A DNA stretch of 64,000 bases from Perilla frutescens. Taxonomy: Eukaryota > Streptophyta > Magnoliopsida > Lamiales > Lamiaceae. Where the stretch lies: contig BRKX01000015.1 of assembly GCA_026008535.1 (NCBI GenBank), positions 25,379,501 through 25,443,500 of the forward strand, in the 5' to 3' direction. Position 1 is the stretch's first letter. Each line of letters starts with the position of its first letter. Of the stretch, positions 12,207 through 24,403 are shown one piece after another. A model generated the notes under the pieces. It did not search any database, was not told the DNA's origin, and worked only from the letters and a program-made list of their open reading frames with translations. The position numbers and the translations under genes are program-made.

Positions 12207-14399
12207 TGTAACGCCCCTATTTTACACTTATAACATTGAAACATTAACCATGCCATTTTATGCAATTAAAAGGAATAAATCCCAAATCATAAGAAACTCC
12301 AGAGTTTTTAAAATAACAATGGAAACCTAACAATAGGATAATCTAATTTTTTTTATTGAAAACTTTATTCTTCCATGAGACCATGACCACCATTACCGCA
12401 TCGTATCCGCTACGCATCACCCGACCCTCCATCTGAAAAAAGAAAGTTTTGGAGTGAGTACTATATACATTTAAATGAAAAAATGCGAATATTTAAAGGT
12501 GTTCAATCCGTAGACCAAACTAAATAGCACGTCAGCTATACTGTGTAACCCGTAGGTTCTGTTGTACTTAGCCCGAAGACCCATGATATGCAGCGACATC
12601 ACATAACTTGATAAAAATATATTAGGGACAAAAGCCCACGTAAAAACTCCACCTTGATCTTGACCTTAATATTAATCAATTAAGTCGTGCACGGTTTTAC
12701 CTATAAATTAATTACCTTAAAATTAATACATGAGGTAACATGATACGAAGAAAAATTTAACGCATGACACAAAATATGATGCATGCTTAATTAATATTCA
12801 CGTGAAACATTATCTGACTTTGAAACAAATAAATGCATGGCCAATTTAATTAATAAACTTGCTAGACAACCTACATGATCATATAAATGCCAATTATTAA
12901 ATGCATAAAAGAAATGCATGGCAAAATATCAATAATTCCGTGAACTGCAAAGATGATTAATCAACTTTACTTATTAGTTGAAGTCCTTAAGTGAAATAAA
13001 TGAGACATGAATCCATGCAGCTAGCCCAACTCTCGGCCCATTCTTCCATCAATTAATCAATTAATCTACCCCAAGGCCCAACTATTCACTAACACCTAGG
13101 CCCCACCTGCAGCATAAAAGAAATTAGATAAACCAAACATCTCATCTCTCTCTTTACTGCTCACGTAAACAAGCAACAGTAACCATCAAAACTTTTCTTT
13201 ATTTTTCTCATCTCCTTCTTCTTTACGAAGACAGACATGCAAAACAAAGCATTAATATAAAACAAGACATTTACCCTTCTTTTGCTTCATTCTTTCACGT
13301 GAGCAGTAACAGAAAAATAACTCAAAATAATCCCACACCATCTTCTTCGCCGGGAACGTAACGAATTGATGTAAAATTATAATATCTACATAAACGAATT
13401 CTTTCATTCTTTGATTCTGATTCCTTGAACGAATATAGGACCCCTTGATATTCTGAAGTTTTTGAAAGATTTAGATTATTTTCCTAAAACAATTGTCGCA
13501 TATAGAATTTTATTGACTACTCCTCTGAATGTTGCATCTACAGAAATAAGCTTTTTAAAATTGAAGTTATTGAGGTCATATCTACGTTTAACGATGTCAC
13601 AAGAAATACTTAATGGATTGGCGATGATAGCCAAAGAAAATGATATTTTTGAAATTAAAAGATTGAATATGAAAATTTGATTGATGAATTTGCTTCAAAG
13701 AGAAGAGTATCACTTTTTATGTAAAATCATAGAAGATTCATATTTGTTTAATGTTGTATTGAAAATATTATCAATACTATAAGTATAATATTTTGAATTT
13801 TTAGTCTTTCTAACAATATTACTATAATTATAAAAATTATAACATTTTTTTTTTAATTTTAGGGCCTAAATTTTATTATTTGTACAAGGCCTACAAAATG
13901 ATTGAGACGACCCTGTATATTAGTAGATTAGGATTAGAGTTTTGGATAGGAGAGGACATGGCGTTGTTATCCACAACAACAAATAATAAGGCAGATAAGT
14001 TTCAAAATTTGAAAAAACAAAAACGAAGATCCCCGCTGCTCAATCTTTTCCGAACAGAAATAATGGAGAAGGAAGAAAAGAATATCCAGAATTGGGCCTC
14101 AACATTAGGCTTGAAACGACTTGGGCTCCAAATAATTCAAATGGACTAGAAATAAAACTTTGGGTAAAGAAAATAAAATGTAATATATTAGGCACTTTAA
14201 TTAACAATCTACATACATGCTCATGATATGAAATAACCATATTCTAAAATAAATTCATGTTTAGAAAATTATTGAAATTACTGAGACGTTACTTATTAGA
14301 CTTAAGCAATTAATATCACACATAGGAAAAATAAAATGAATATAATATTTTTAGGAAAGAAATGTAGCAATTTAATTATAAAGAAACTGAGTCGCTACA
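12207..14399 (-). mobile_element. Gypsy-type solo LTR nested in the Tat-like LTR
   Basis: Minus orientation: starts TGTAGCGACTCAG and ends AAATAGGGGCGTTACA. Flanks GTATT (12202-12206) and ATATT (14400-14404) agree in four of five bases. Like 9939-11325 it has the short GTAGGTT/CCCGTAGG theme (about 12545-12590). It carries a hAT fragment at 13440-13915. This is the third insertion level of the tower. Confidence 0.7.
13440..13915 (+). pseudogene. hAT dimerisation-domain fragment with transposon 3' end
   Basis: Encodes the hAT C-terminal dimerisation region: TTPLNVASTEISFLKLKLL, LRLTMSQEILNGLAMIA, then a stop at about 13678. The following noncoding stretch has GGGCCTAAATTTT and GGCCTACAAAATG, and ends GAGACGACCCTG, like the 3' ends of zinc-finger MYM-type-1-like hAT elements in plants. 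The 5' part is missing; no matching left terminus or target repeat was seen, so this is a truncated copy inside an LTR. Confidence 0.78.
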
Positions 14400-14844
14400 A
14401 TATTTTACATAATTTTTGGACATGAGTTGATATTTTTTATCTTGTTATGTTGTGCATTTTACTAACTTCTGTGCTTAATTTTCTATCATTTGACGTGTTT
14501 ATGCGTTTTGCACTAAAAGCGGTGAATATATTGTATAATTAGCATAAAATGATCAATTAATGGCATGGAGAGCTAAATGAAGGTCTAATTAGGCTTTCGG
14601 CTTAATTAAATATTTAATTAAAGTCTAATGGAGTAGATTAAATGATAAAAGCCCGTGAAAATCCGAAGCTCAGTATAAAATACACTTGGGTCGAACTGAA
14701 AATGTCCGGTTGACCCAAACTAGTGCAAATTACAAAGGCTCGGGTCGACTCAATCGAAACTATCTGGGTTGACCCTGTGCAAAATTGGTCCTCTGGGTTG
14801 ACTGAATTATTTTGGTCGACCCATGAGCTCGGGCCCATGGGAGC

Positions 14845-15747
14845 CAGTGTTTTTAAATTCGGACCGAACTGATCGGTCCGACTGATTTAACCACGAACCG
14901 ATCATGTGTCCGGTCTGATTATATATGATTTTTAGGTTGAAAATGACCCGCAGCGAACCGATCAAAAATCGGTCGAACCTCTTAAACCTGGTCGAGCCGA
15001 TCAAACCGGTCCATATTTAATTCTTTCATGCATAAGGAGGAATCGAACCCACAATCTCCAAAAAATACACAATTTTATATTATGCACTTAACCAACTGTG
15101 CTAATGCATCTTTTTATTATTTTTTGGATATTAATAATATATATATATATATATATTATTAATAAATAAATATATATATTTTATTAATATGCAACTTGAA
15201 AATAACTAAATCAATGTTTAGTATATAATTAAAATAAATGTTTAAAAACATCTAATCTATCATTTTAGTTGAAATAAATGGGGAGAAGAAATAAAATCTA
15301 AAATAGTGACTTATAAAATAAAGATGAACAATGTTTTAATTGTTATTAATTATAAAATATTCTTTATAAATAAAATTAAAATTTAATTTTTTGACATTTA
15401 ATTATATATCTTCTCATAATCTAATATTTTGATGTTTTATGTTTATTTTAATTTAATAATTACTATATTTTTAATTGTTTAACTTATGGAAAAAGTATCG
15501 ATAAACACTTTATTTACTTAGCATTGATATAAATTAAGTGCATTTTTTAAACTTAATTTAATATATTTATCATGATACAAGTTTATTTATTTTATTTTAT
15601 ATTTTAACCTGTACATAGATAAAATATAAGTAGATATCATATAACAGATCATCCGATTTTTTTAAAATGATTTAACCGATCGAACCAGTAACCCAGTGAC
15701 CCAGTAAATTGACTGGTTCGATATCCAGTCCGAGTTTAAAAACATTG
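14845..15747. mobile_element. Non-autonomous hAT element with TIRs
   Basis: The left end is CAGTGTTTTTAAATTCGGAC; the right end, inverted, is CAATGTTTTTAAACTCGGAC. Both continue into GATCGG/GAACC-rich subterminal sequence. Flanking octamers ATGGGAGC (14837-14844) and ATGGGGGT (15748-15755) match at six of eight positions. No transposase. It lies in the Tat-like LTR sequence, which reads through on both sides. Confidence 0.78.
15028..15110 (-). other. tRNA-like sequence with A and B boxes inside the hAT MITE
   Basis: Minus strand shows TAGCACAGTTGG (A-box consensus) and GGTTCGATTCC (perfect B-box consensus) about 42 bp apart, framed by ATGCAT at both ends. The gap between boxes is about 10 nt longer than in a standard tRNA and no clean anticodon arm forms. 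It is therefore a tRNA relic or SINE head rather than a working tRNA gene. Confidence 0.6.
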
Positions 15748-16899
15748 ATGGGGGTACAATTTTTTTATCTCCAATTCATGGTTTTAAACCTAGATTTAAA
15801 ATCCTCCACTTTGAAACACGCCTAAGAGGAGACTATAAGCCATTGATGCACTTTCACACACCCCGAGAAGACGGAGGAGACTGTACAACACCATCTACAC
15901 TATTAGAGAGCTACAATCCATTGGAGAAAAGAATTCCAGTAGTGGCGGAGAGAGTTCATTGTAGAAGTCAATTGGATGCTACAGAGGATATTCAGTATCA
16001 TCTATATTTATTTTATGATATTTCAAACTCTGTTTATTTTATTTCAATAATGTCTAGCTAAATTACTTTAGGAATTCTAGGTTTTACAATTACTATGGAT
16101 TGAATGATTTAATTTATTGAGTTATGTTTTCTGTTCATTATTGGACATTTGATTACTTAGTTTGGATTTCTCATATGTATGTAGATGGCCACATCATGTG
16201 TATACAAGCTAATTAATTGGAAGATTCTCAACTGTGACTGATTAATTAGTGGGTTAAAAAAGATAACCAATTTATGTGATGCTTGGAAGAACCGACCAAG
16301 TGAATAAGTATTACATATGAATTTAAGTCCAAGGAACTTGATTGTGCATGGTGATGTGTGCGAAGAACCGATTCAATGAAGTGCATGTTCATTATTTCTA
16401 TGTTATGACATGTGTTATATGAAAAGTCTAATAACAAATTAGTGATTTTCCATCTCTAATGAATTAAATAAGGTTAAGTAACAATTAATCAGTCTGAGAT
16501 CCACTGTATGAGTATTTCCCTAGAATCCCCCGTTTTTATTAATTGTTGAGTTATTATTTTCTTGTTTTCATCGAGTTTTATGTTATTGTTTTGTTTTGCA
16601 TTTTTTTATCCCTTCTCTACTTTAATTTCAGAGTGTAGATATTGATGAGGTATTTGTATTTTAGTTTAGTGATTTATTCGAGCTTCAGTCCTTGTGGATA
16701 AGATAGTCTTGCTCACTGCATATTACAATAACACTGTACGCTTACGGTCAATTATTTGTTAATAAATAGCGTGTCAGGCCTTGACAAAATATCTCGAACA
16801 ATAAGTGAAAGAATAGGAAAGCTCATGTGGTTAAGCTTCCACCACTTCAATATGTTAAAATCATTTGTTTCCACATTAAGAGGATCTTCTTTGAGATAG

Positions 16900-18835
16900 A
16901 CATCTGTTTAGTATTTAATTGTATCATTTTATTGTAGTAATTTGTCATATTTTGTAAGTTATTCTCTTGCATTTTATTTTGTTAAGTTATGATTTTATGT
17001 TTTTATTTTTATTTATTGCTCTAATGGTGGGATCATGCAAAGTTTTGCAAAACTTGAGCTTTTGATTGCAAAAGCAGGATTTTTTAATGGCATTTTGGTG
17101 GCAAATAGGGAAGCCGGAATTAAGTTGGAATAGTGGAAGAAATAATTAAAAGATTGAGGAAAAATAAGAAAGCGGGAGTTGAATTGCACTCAATTACACT
17201 TGGTTGCACTTGGAGAAATCCCGGAGTGAGTGCAATTGCACTGGATTACACTCGAAGAAAACCACGAAAAGAAGGACCTAAGGCCCATGGCCGCGCCATC
17301 CCCGCCGCCGCGCATAGCAGCTCTCGGTGAAGACACCCCCGCAGGCGCGCGGATGTGCGCCGGCGCGCACACCATCATCGCCCACCCCGCGAGCGTGCAC
17401 TATCCTGCGGTCGCGCGGGGTGCCCCCTTTCTGCTCCCGATCAGTTTTTTTCTCCTCTGCTCTGGGCAATCTCACTCTATTCCTATTCTATCTCAAAAAT
17501 TGAATACTTTACTTTTGTGGCTACATTAGTAGTAGGGAAATAGGGATTATTTCCCCTAAGACTGCCTTTTGAATTTTGTTCCCCAAAAATCCTTTCCCAT
17601 ATCTTTGCATTTAATGCTCCATTTCCATCACATTTTCTCTCTCTTCTCTCTCTCTCTCTCTCTCCATCCCCCTCTCAATCGATTCTTTTTCTATCTCCAA
17701 TATCTTCATTTTGGATTTTGGGGGGATATTGAGAGACACACCCCATTCCATCATTCACCGACTCACCATACTTCATCTTCTCCATTCTTCTCTCTATTTT
17801 TCTTTTCTCTACACACACATACTTCCATCTCCACCATTTTCTTCATCATCTTCACAATCTCCACCACCATTCAAGAGAAGAGGAGAAGGGAAAGAAAGAA
17901 GGCAAGCAAGCTAGGTTGAAGAAGAAGGCACGAGAAGAGGTCCGACTCCGAGCCGTCCGCGGAAGCTAGGCTCGTTAGAAGGTTTTCTTTTGGTATTTTC
18001 TTTCTTAAGCTTGGATGATTTGTGGGGGTTTGTCCCCAACTTGTGGAAAACATTGGATATTGTAGAAGTGTATGCTATTTTCATCTGGTTATGAGATGAC
18101 GTACTTTTATGATATTTGTGTTGTTTTAAGCATGATTATGGGCTAACTTCTCCATTAGGGGGTGGATGATCGATTTGGTTTTGATTTATGCTTGTGATGG
18201 TTGGTTGTTGTTGTTAGAATTGTGCTTGTTTATGTTGAGTGCTTGATCACCACTTAGCATTGCTAGGCTTTAGATGAGACCGAGAGGAGATTCTAAATCC
18301 CGATCTAGGTTCCTTCAATGCTAGGTGAATTGGGTTCATAAGCCTAGTATATTGATCTTGCTCATACGATATAGCGGATAGAGGTTTAACGGATAGACGG
18401 TGATAGTAATTGAAGTTAAACTAATTGACGGGTCTATCGTGTGTTTGAGATTAATATAACCAACTTGAAGCAAGCGTAATGAAAAACTAATGAGAGAATC
18501 CACACCCTAATGTTCGTATCATAATCTTTTCCTCAATCTTAATCCTCATTGTTATTTGTATTTTCTTAAGTTAAATTGCATATTTTAAATTCTTTAGTTT
18601 AAATCACCATCGAATCCATGTTTAGAATGTTTAGGTTTTATTTTCATTGTTCTAGCACGTTGCATGCATAGCCTTAAGTCAATTGCCCACACGAAATTTT
18701 CCTTGAGAGATCGACTCGGGTTAGCTTATCACGTCTACAATTGACCCCGTCCAATTGCGGGTTTGGTTCCAAGTAGTTTTCACGTGTTGAGTCTAAACCG
18801 GATAATATTAATTTGTGGACCGCGTAAACAACATC
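16900..18835 (+). mobile_element. Gypsy-type solo LTR with perfect TSD ACATC
   Basis: LTR 16905-18830 begins TGTTTAGTATTTAATTG and ends CGCGTAAACA. ACATC occurs immediately on both sides (16900-16904 and 18831-18835), and the hAT transposase frame continues across it. Inside are a GC-rich island (17281-17435), a CT-repeat leader-like stretch (about 17636-17672) and Tat/Athila-like 3' LTR text (GGGTTAGCTTATCACGTCTA, about 18719). Short ORFs here are low-complexity and not genes. 1926 bp. Confidence 0.88.
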
Positions 18836-20647
18836 AATCTGGTTTTTTCTTGTATCTTCACTTCCATGTCTCATCCTCTTGAACATGTCGCCCATAGTGC
18901 ACACATTGTTAAGAGATTTCTTTTCAAGAGATTGACCTTGGCTTGATGATTCATTATTCATGCCACCACTTTGAGGTTGATGTAGTTCTCTATACTCATC
19001 GAATAATTCATTCATCTCAAATCTCAAATCAATTGCTAGTTTTTTTTACCATCTTCAAATCTGTACTCTTTTTGCAAAACAAACTCAATGATCTCTGGCT
19101 TATCTCTTGGATCAAGAACAACAACCATAAAAATTAGCTTGCCTATCTATTTAAAATTACCCATATATTTATCATACTTCAACCTCATTTTTTGCTCTAT
19201 TGATTTCACATTTTTATCATTACTCCGAACACAATCCTTCAACAACAACCTCACTGTGCTAATCTCATGATAAAATACATTAGATGTGACATGCAAAGAA
19301 GTAGAAACTCTAAGTGTGATATCATTAAATACTGATAAAATCTCAGTCATCCTCTTAGAAATTTCCCAATCCACAAATGTTGGCACACCATCAACTAGAT
19401 CAATCTTAAAGTGAGGATCTTTAATTGATAACAATCCTTAGAAACAAACAACGTGAAAGCATCTTAAACTGAGGTTGTAAAGCTGCAACAAAGCTAATAA
19501 ATCATTCCCCATGCACAAGTCTAAATGAAAGTTCATCCTTAATCATCATTTCAGTCAATTTCAATCTACATGCATCTTGATCAAATTTTCAAGTAGTAAG
19601 ACTACCCATGATTTCTATCCCCTCACCTATGGGCTGTAGTGATAAATGAGATTGCTTATGATTTTTATTATTTAGATTAAATTTGTAATCTGTCATGTGA
19701 CGCTTCAAACTAGTTTTCCCATTCTTAATTGAATCACAACAATAAGACTTAGGACAATAGTTGCACTTGTCTTTTTCTCCACCATTCATAGTGATTCTAG
19801 TGAAGTGATCCCACACATTAGACATTGACTTTATTGGTGCATTTGACTTCCTCTTTCTTTTCTTCACATTGGAAATTGAATAATTGTCTATTGCCACTGG
19901 TGTTGTGTTCACATTCTCATTTGATAGAGCTTCATCTTTACTCATATCATCATTACAATCTAAATCTTCACGTTCTTGATTTTGTTGTGATGTTCTAATT
20001 TCCACAATAAATAGCAAAGAGGAAAACAATAATTAGAATCTAAAAATCTAGTAAAATCTGAATCAACAAATGAATTTATTAAAATCTGAATTATGATACA
20101 ATCTCAAACTATTAGAGCTTCAACTTTCTGACCCAGTGACCCCTCATTAAATTGAAATGTTTTATACTCTAAAATCTGATGGATTTTGAATTTATCAGAC
20201 CATGGCTCTGATAAATGTGTTTTACACCATATGCACTTGGAGCCAAATAATTATATATGTTGCTAGAAATATGTATAGTTTGTATTTGCGTCACTGTAAG
20301 CCATATATGACATGCCAAACAATTTCCCTAATTTTCTTTTTTTCTCAAAGCTCTAGGCTTCTCAATTCTCATAGTTGTTTTATGATTTTATCTATAAATT
20401 GGAAAGATTAAGAAAGAAAGATAAATTTTATCTAATATAAACTAAAAAAAAGTCTATTAGATTGTGATTGCTCAATCATTATATCGAGAGTCATCTTCAT
20501 TGTATTATTGATTCCTTAATCAACTAAGTGTTGAGGCTTTGGTGGCATCGACTGACTGCGACATCGAGGAGAAGGGTTTTCCATTGTAGCAGTGGTGTTA
20601 GGGCTTCAGCTAGCAATATGCATCTATCATTGAGGTAAACTAGCGAT

Positions 20648-21806
20648 CAAGGATGAAAATATCGCTATCACAACATATATCGCAACTTTAATTTTACGGA
20701 TATATCGCCGGATATATCGATATCGCAGAAAATTGAAAAAAATGACGGAAATCATATTAAAATCTTGAAAATTTAGCAAGAAATTTTAGGAACTATTATG
20801 ACATATTATTATGCACATATTCCACTGAAATTTTTAATATAATTGTATTTTGAAAGCAAAAATATGAATAATACATTATATTAATGACATAAATCATATT
20901 AAAATCTTGGAAATTTAGTGAGAAATTTTAGGAACTATTATGAAATATTATTATGCACATATTCCACTGAAATTTTTGATATAATTGTATTTTGAAAGTA
21001 ACATATGAATAATACATTATATAAATACCGTCTCAGATAATATATTTGACAAAACAATACATAATACAACATAAAATAACTAAATAAACATTATAAAGTA
21101 CAATTAATACCAAACTGAGGATCTATGAGGTTCAAATATAGTAGATGAAATGCCATCTTGTACTAAACAATATTGGTACTAACTCATCACATTGGAATAA
21201 TTATGGATATAATTATGCACATGCGCTTGATATGTTTCTTGATTTCTTAGATTTCAATTTTGTATGATATATGGGGAGAAAAACTTTAGTAATTTGTCCA
21301 TCATGTTCCCTAACTGAAAAAATGAAAAAATAAAATCGGTGCATCTCACTTTTCTTTCTAAGACATCCGTTGTTTTCTCGGTCTTCTTTTTCTTATAATT
21401 TTTTGCAAAGTGAGTGTCTTTATAAAATAAAGAATATTGCAACTCAATGAAAAAATAAAGCCGGTGCATCTCACTTTTCTTTCTAAGACATCCGTTGTTT
21501 TCTCGGTCTTCTTTCTCTTATAATTTTTTACAAAGTGGGTGTCTTTATAAAACAAAGAATATTGCAACTCAAATAATTATATTGAAGACCTAAAAAAGAC
21601 CACAAAAATATACAGTCTTAAATAAAAATTAAAATATATTATAAAAATATAAAAAAAATCGCGATATATTGCGATATTTTGCGATAATTTGTGATATATT
21701 GCGATATTTCACCGATACTCGGGAAAAAGATATTCTCCCCAATATCCGTATCGCAATGTCAATATCTGCGATATATCCGCGATATTTCGCAATATTTTAA
21801 TCCTTG
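20648..21806. mobile_element. Non-autonomous hAT element with perfect 8-bp TSD CTAGCGAT
   Basis: The ends are CAAGGATGAAAATATCGC and, inverted, CAAGGATTAAAATATTGCG, flanked by CTAGCGAT at 20640-20647 and 21807-21814. Both subterminal regions are full of GATATATCGC/GCGATATTT words, a likely transposase-binding repeat field. The interior has two tandem duplications: about 140 bp at 20752/20892 and about 124 bp at 21322/21446. No protein. It lies in the 5' noncoding part of the larger hAT. Confidence 0.88.
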
Positions 21807-22916
21807 CTAGCGATGAAGCATCACCAGAGGAATGATGTGGCTGGTGTAAGGAGGTCTCCACTCTCGTCTCTTAAGTCTCAACTCTCTGCGCAGTGGCGAA
21901 CTGACGAGCGACGGCGGATGGCATCATGGGCTCATGGTGATAACTCAATTATCAATTAGGGAACTAAGGTCCAGACTTTAGTGGTTGACGACTTCCCGAT
22001 TATTTCTTTTAGTCTGAATCTGATTATTAGGCTATTAGCCATTAGGAAAGGAAAAATAGGAAGTAAATAAATATAATATAAAAATATTAAATATTATATA
22101 TATATATATAATGATACACAGATACATATATGTTGTTATACATATGCTATGTTCAGTTATTTGATCCATTCGGTCGTATGTTCTCAAAGACTAAGACTGA
22201 CCGATCTAATAGTTCGGTCTTCTTAGTTAAGACCGAGATCGAATTTTGTTGTGTAATAACCTGCCGAAATGAGCTTTTTTTGTTCATTCTGGTTCGGTTC
22301 ATTCAGTCGGTCCAATTTTTGCATAACCCTACACTATATATACATATATCTTGACTGTATGAATTGTGACATGTCAAATGTAGATTTATGGATATTCTTA
22401 TTGCAAATTATTGGACGAATGTATGAGTATTCCCTCAGAGTGCTTTCTAGCACTTAACCCCATTATTTAAAAATATTTCAGGTAATTGATGACGGCTCAA
22501 CAAATATGATTATTTATATTTCTACTGTATGTTTATGGATTATTTAAATATTTTATGAACGCGTGTAATCGTCATGGCCCTGCTGACATATTTTGAATGT
22601 TGAATAATGTATTTTTGACCAGTTAATGTTGAACATGCTTTTAATTGGTTTTTCAAAAAATATTATTTGAAAATGGTAGGTTGGTAGAAAAGTCTTATCT
22701 TGTGTGATTAGTTGTTGAATGGTAAACACTTATAAGCATTGAATTTATTAATAATCTAAATGAAGTATTGCCTGAATTTTTATAATTTGAAAAAATAATT
22801 TATGTTAGTTTGTGAAAATTTTATTATATTTTTCTTTTCTCGTGTGTGTTTTCGTTAGCACACTAGGCCTCCGAGTTCGGGGCGCTACAAATAAAATATT
22901 ATTTGTTGATGCCTCT

Positions 22917-23245
22917 TAGGGGTGTACGTGAGTCGAGTTAGCTCGTCAACTACTTGGAAATTAGAATCAAGTTGAGAGAAACTTAAAATTAATTGAGGTC
23001 GAGCTCCACAACAACTAGATTAATAGGCTTTTTAGCCTTTATCTAGCTTAATCGAGTTTCAAGATTTTACAATTTACCTTTAATAGTTCTTATTATATAT
23101 ATATATATATCTATTTTTTAATCGAATGAAAACATATATTAATATTTTAGAATTTTTAATATTAATAAGTAATCGAATCTAGTCAAGCTTGAACTTCAAG
23201 TTTGCAACCGAGTCGAGTTGATCTTCAAGTTTGCTAATTGAGTTC
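22917..23245. mobile_element. Fragment of a GGGGTGTAC-type TIR element
   Basis: Starts TAGGGGTGTACGTGAGTCGAG, followed by GAGCTC/CGAGTT-rich sequence typical of one class of plant hAT-like MITEs, and stops where the next gypsy LTR starts at 23246. The other terminus was not found in the window. A TA microsatellite lies at 23095-23112. Confidence 0.4.
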
Positions 23246-24353
23246 TGTAGCGGCCCAAGGTTCTGGTTCAACAATTAAATACAAAATCATCAAGGTCGTT
23301 GTCAAGGTTTTTTTTAGGGATGTTGCCAAGATATGGATAAGACTCAATAATCAAAATTTCAAACAAGATCATAAAGAACACTATATAATATCTTACTTCA
23401 AATATTGTAAAACTCCTTGATATTTAAGAAAAAAAAAGTAGGTGTTTAATATGAAATTTGATATACAAAAATTTAAAACCATCGTTCTTCCTCGGGTGAT
23501 ATCATCATTTAAAGAAAAATTGTACATCAACAACTAAAAAATAAAAACTCTCCTTCTATTAATATAGTTTTAATGAATACGATAAAAAGAGGATAAAAGT
23601 TGTAAAAAAAGATAATGTTAGACATCTATCGAAAAATGAATCTTGTATCCAAAGTTTATAGTTTTTTCTATAGTAAAATTTATTCTTTGAAAGTATGAAA
23701 TTCATAGATGATTATTCTGGCACGGGTGTGGAGTTTTTAGGATTTAGTTATGGTTTATATTATTTTTGTTTGAGTGATACGATTGTCGAAGAAATAATAC
23801 ATTTTTGTTCTCCAATTTTTTTGTTGGGGCTTTATTTTTCTTATTAGATTTTTAGATTGGAGGCTATGAAATAGGTTATCAATAACTTTATTTTTATTAA
23901 TTTTTTAAGTTGGGGGCTATGAGGATAAAATAGTACATTTGAATTAAATTTTATTTGATTTAAATATGGACGCTACCGTGAGGAAAAAAAGGTTGTGGAT
24001 ATAATTACCCTTATTATTATTATGTTGTAAAAGCCCAAATGTTATTCATTGAGGCTCATGCTTACTCTTTAACCCATTTGATTTCTTTTCCTCAGTTGAG
24101 GTTTTCTTGGAAAAGGAAAACCAACAATTGATTCAATTTAAGATCATCCATCATCCAATTTGTTCCACTGATTTTCCTCCATTTATCAATAAAACTTGAT
24201 TCTTGATTTATTCTTCCAAATTTTCGAGCTAGAAACTTGTATAAATAGATGACCCCCCTCTCACAATTATCACCTCAACTTAAAACATTCTTCTCTTCAC
24301 TATTCTGGTCTTCACTTGACGCTTGAAGTGATTCTTTCTTTGCTTTCCCTTAT

Positions 24354-24403
<50 letters not shown>

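Larger units (their letters stand above)
12196..16780 (+). mobile_element. Tat/Athila-like solo LTR inserted in the hAT dimerisation domain
   Basis: The hAT reading frame stops at TTGACA (12191-12196) and resumes at TTGACA (16781-16786), so 5-6 bp of target are duplicated. With the inner insertions removed, the insert is about 1.5 kb. It shows LTR-like content: AGTATAAAATACAC near 14670, GTCCTTGTGGATAAGATAGTC near 16690, and an end CGTGTCA near 16776. Termini do not give a clean TG...CA at the duplication, so the exact edge is uncertain by a few bases. No internal domain accompanies it. Confidence 0.6.
11964..20029 (-). pseudogene. hAT transposase, split into three blocks
   Basis: Read from right to left. 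20029-19589 encodes a BED zinc finger (VWDHFTRI, CNYC, then a His pair lost at one position: LKRHMTDYK). 19588-19440 encodes the early RNase H-fold motif (FDQDACRLKL...IKDELSFRLVHGE) with a stop. An internal deletion of much of the catalytic domain follows, then 19434-18836 (FVDWE...VFNDIT, YDKYMG, VLDPRDK) with stops. After the solo LTR, 16904-16787 carries the start of the dimerisation domain (NILKWWKLN, FPILS). After the next LTR, 12195-11964 carries FSVGNKVLDPFRS and LTPKIVE. Blocks join in frame across both insertion points once one target copy is removed. Non-functional. RICESLEEPER-like BED/hAT family. Confidence 0.88.
11466..22339 (-). mobile_element. hAT transposon with perfect 8-bp TSD, broken by nested insertions
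   Basis: Element body is 11474-22331. Its left end reads TAGGAGTGTGCAAATGGTTGG; its right end, inverted, reads TAGGGTTATGCAAAAATTGG, and GAACCGA follows within each end. Identical octamers CACTATAT flank it (11466-11473 and 22332-22339), the target size of the hAT superfamily. Subtracting three insertions (12196-16780, 16905-18830, 20648-21806) leaves about 3.2 kb, normal for an autonomous hAT. The minus strand encodes BED zinc finger, RNase H-like and dimerisation parts of a transposase. It sits inside the outer gypsy LTR. Confidence 0.9.
7414..22889 (+). mobile_element. Outer gypsy-type solo LTR, split by nested insertions
   Basis: Begins TGTAAGAACCC (7414) and ends TTCGGGGCGCTACA (22889), the typical termini of long Tekay/Del-like gypsy LTRs in plus orientation. 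Flanking pentamers are GATAA (7409-7413) and AATAA (22890-22894), four of five identical. Removing the solo LTR at 9939-11325 and the hAT at 11474-22331, each with one copy of its target repeat, leaves about 3.2 kb of continuous LTR. A TATA-like motif (GTATAAATA, about 7700) precedes a pyrimidine-rich stretch near 7770-7830. No gag, pol or second LTR accompanies it, so it is read as a solo LTR. The lineage is a guess. Confidence 0.72.

Noticed and set aside
15843..16061. 72-codon open frame
   Set aside because: It lies inside Tat-like LTR sequence with no domain or conserved motif.
17190..17919. Overlapping open frames on both strands in the GC-rich and CT-rich part
   Set aside because: They lie within a solo LTR, use low-complexity Ser/Phe/His/Pro or Arg-rich text, and match no protein family; the composition alone keeps the frames open.
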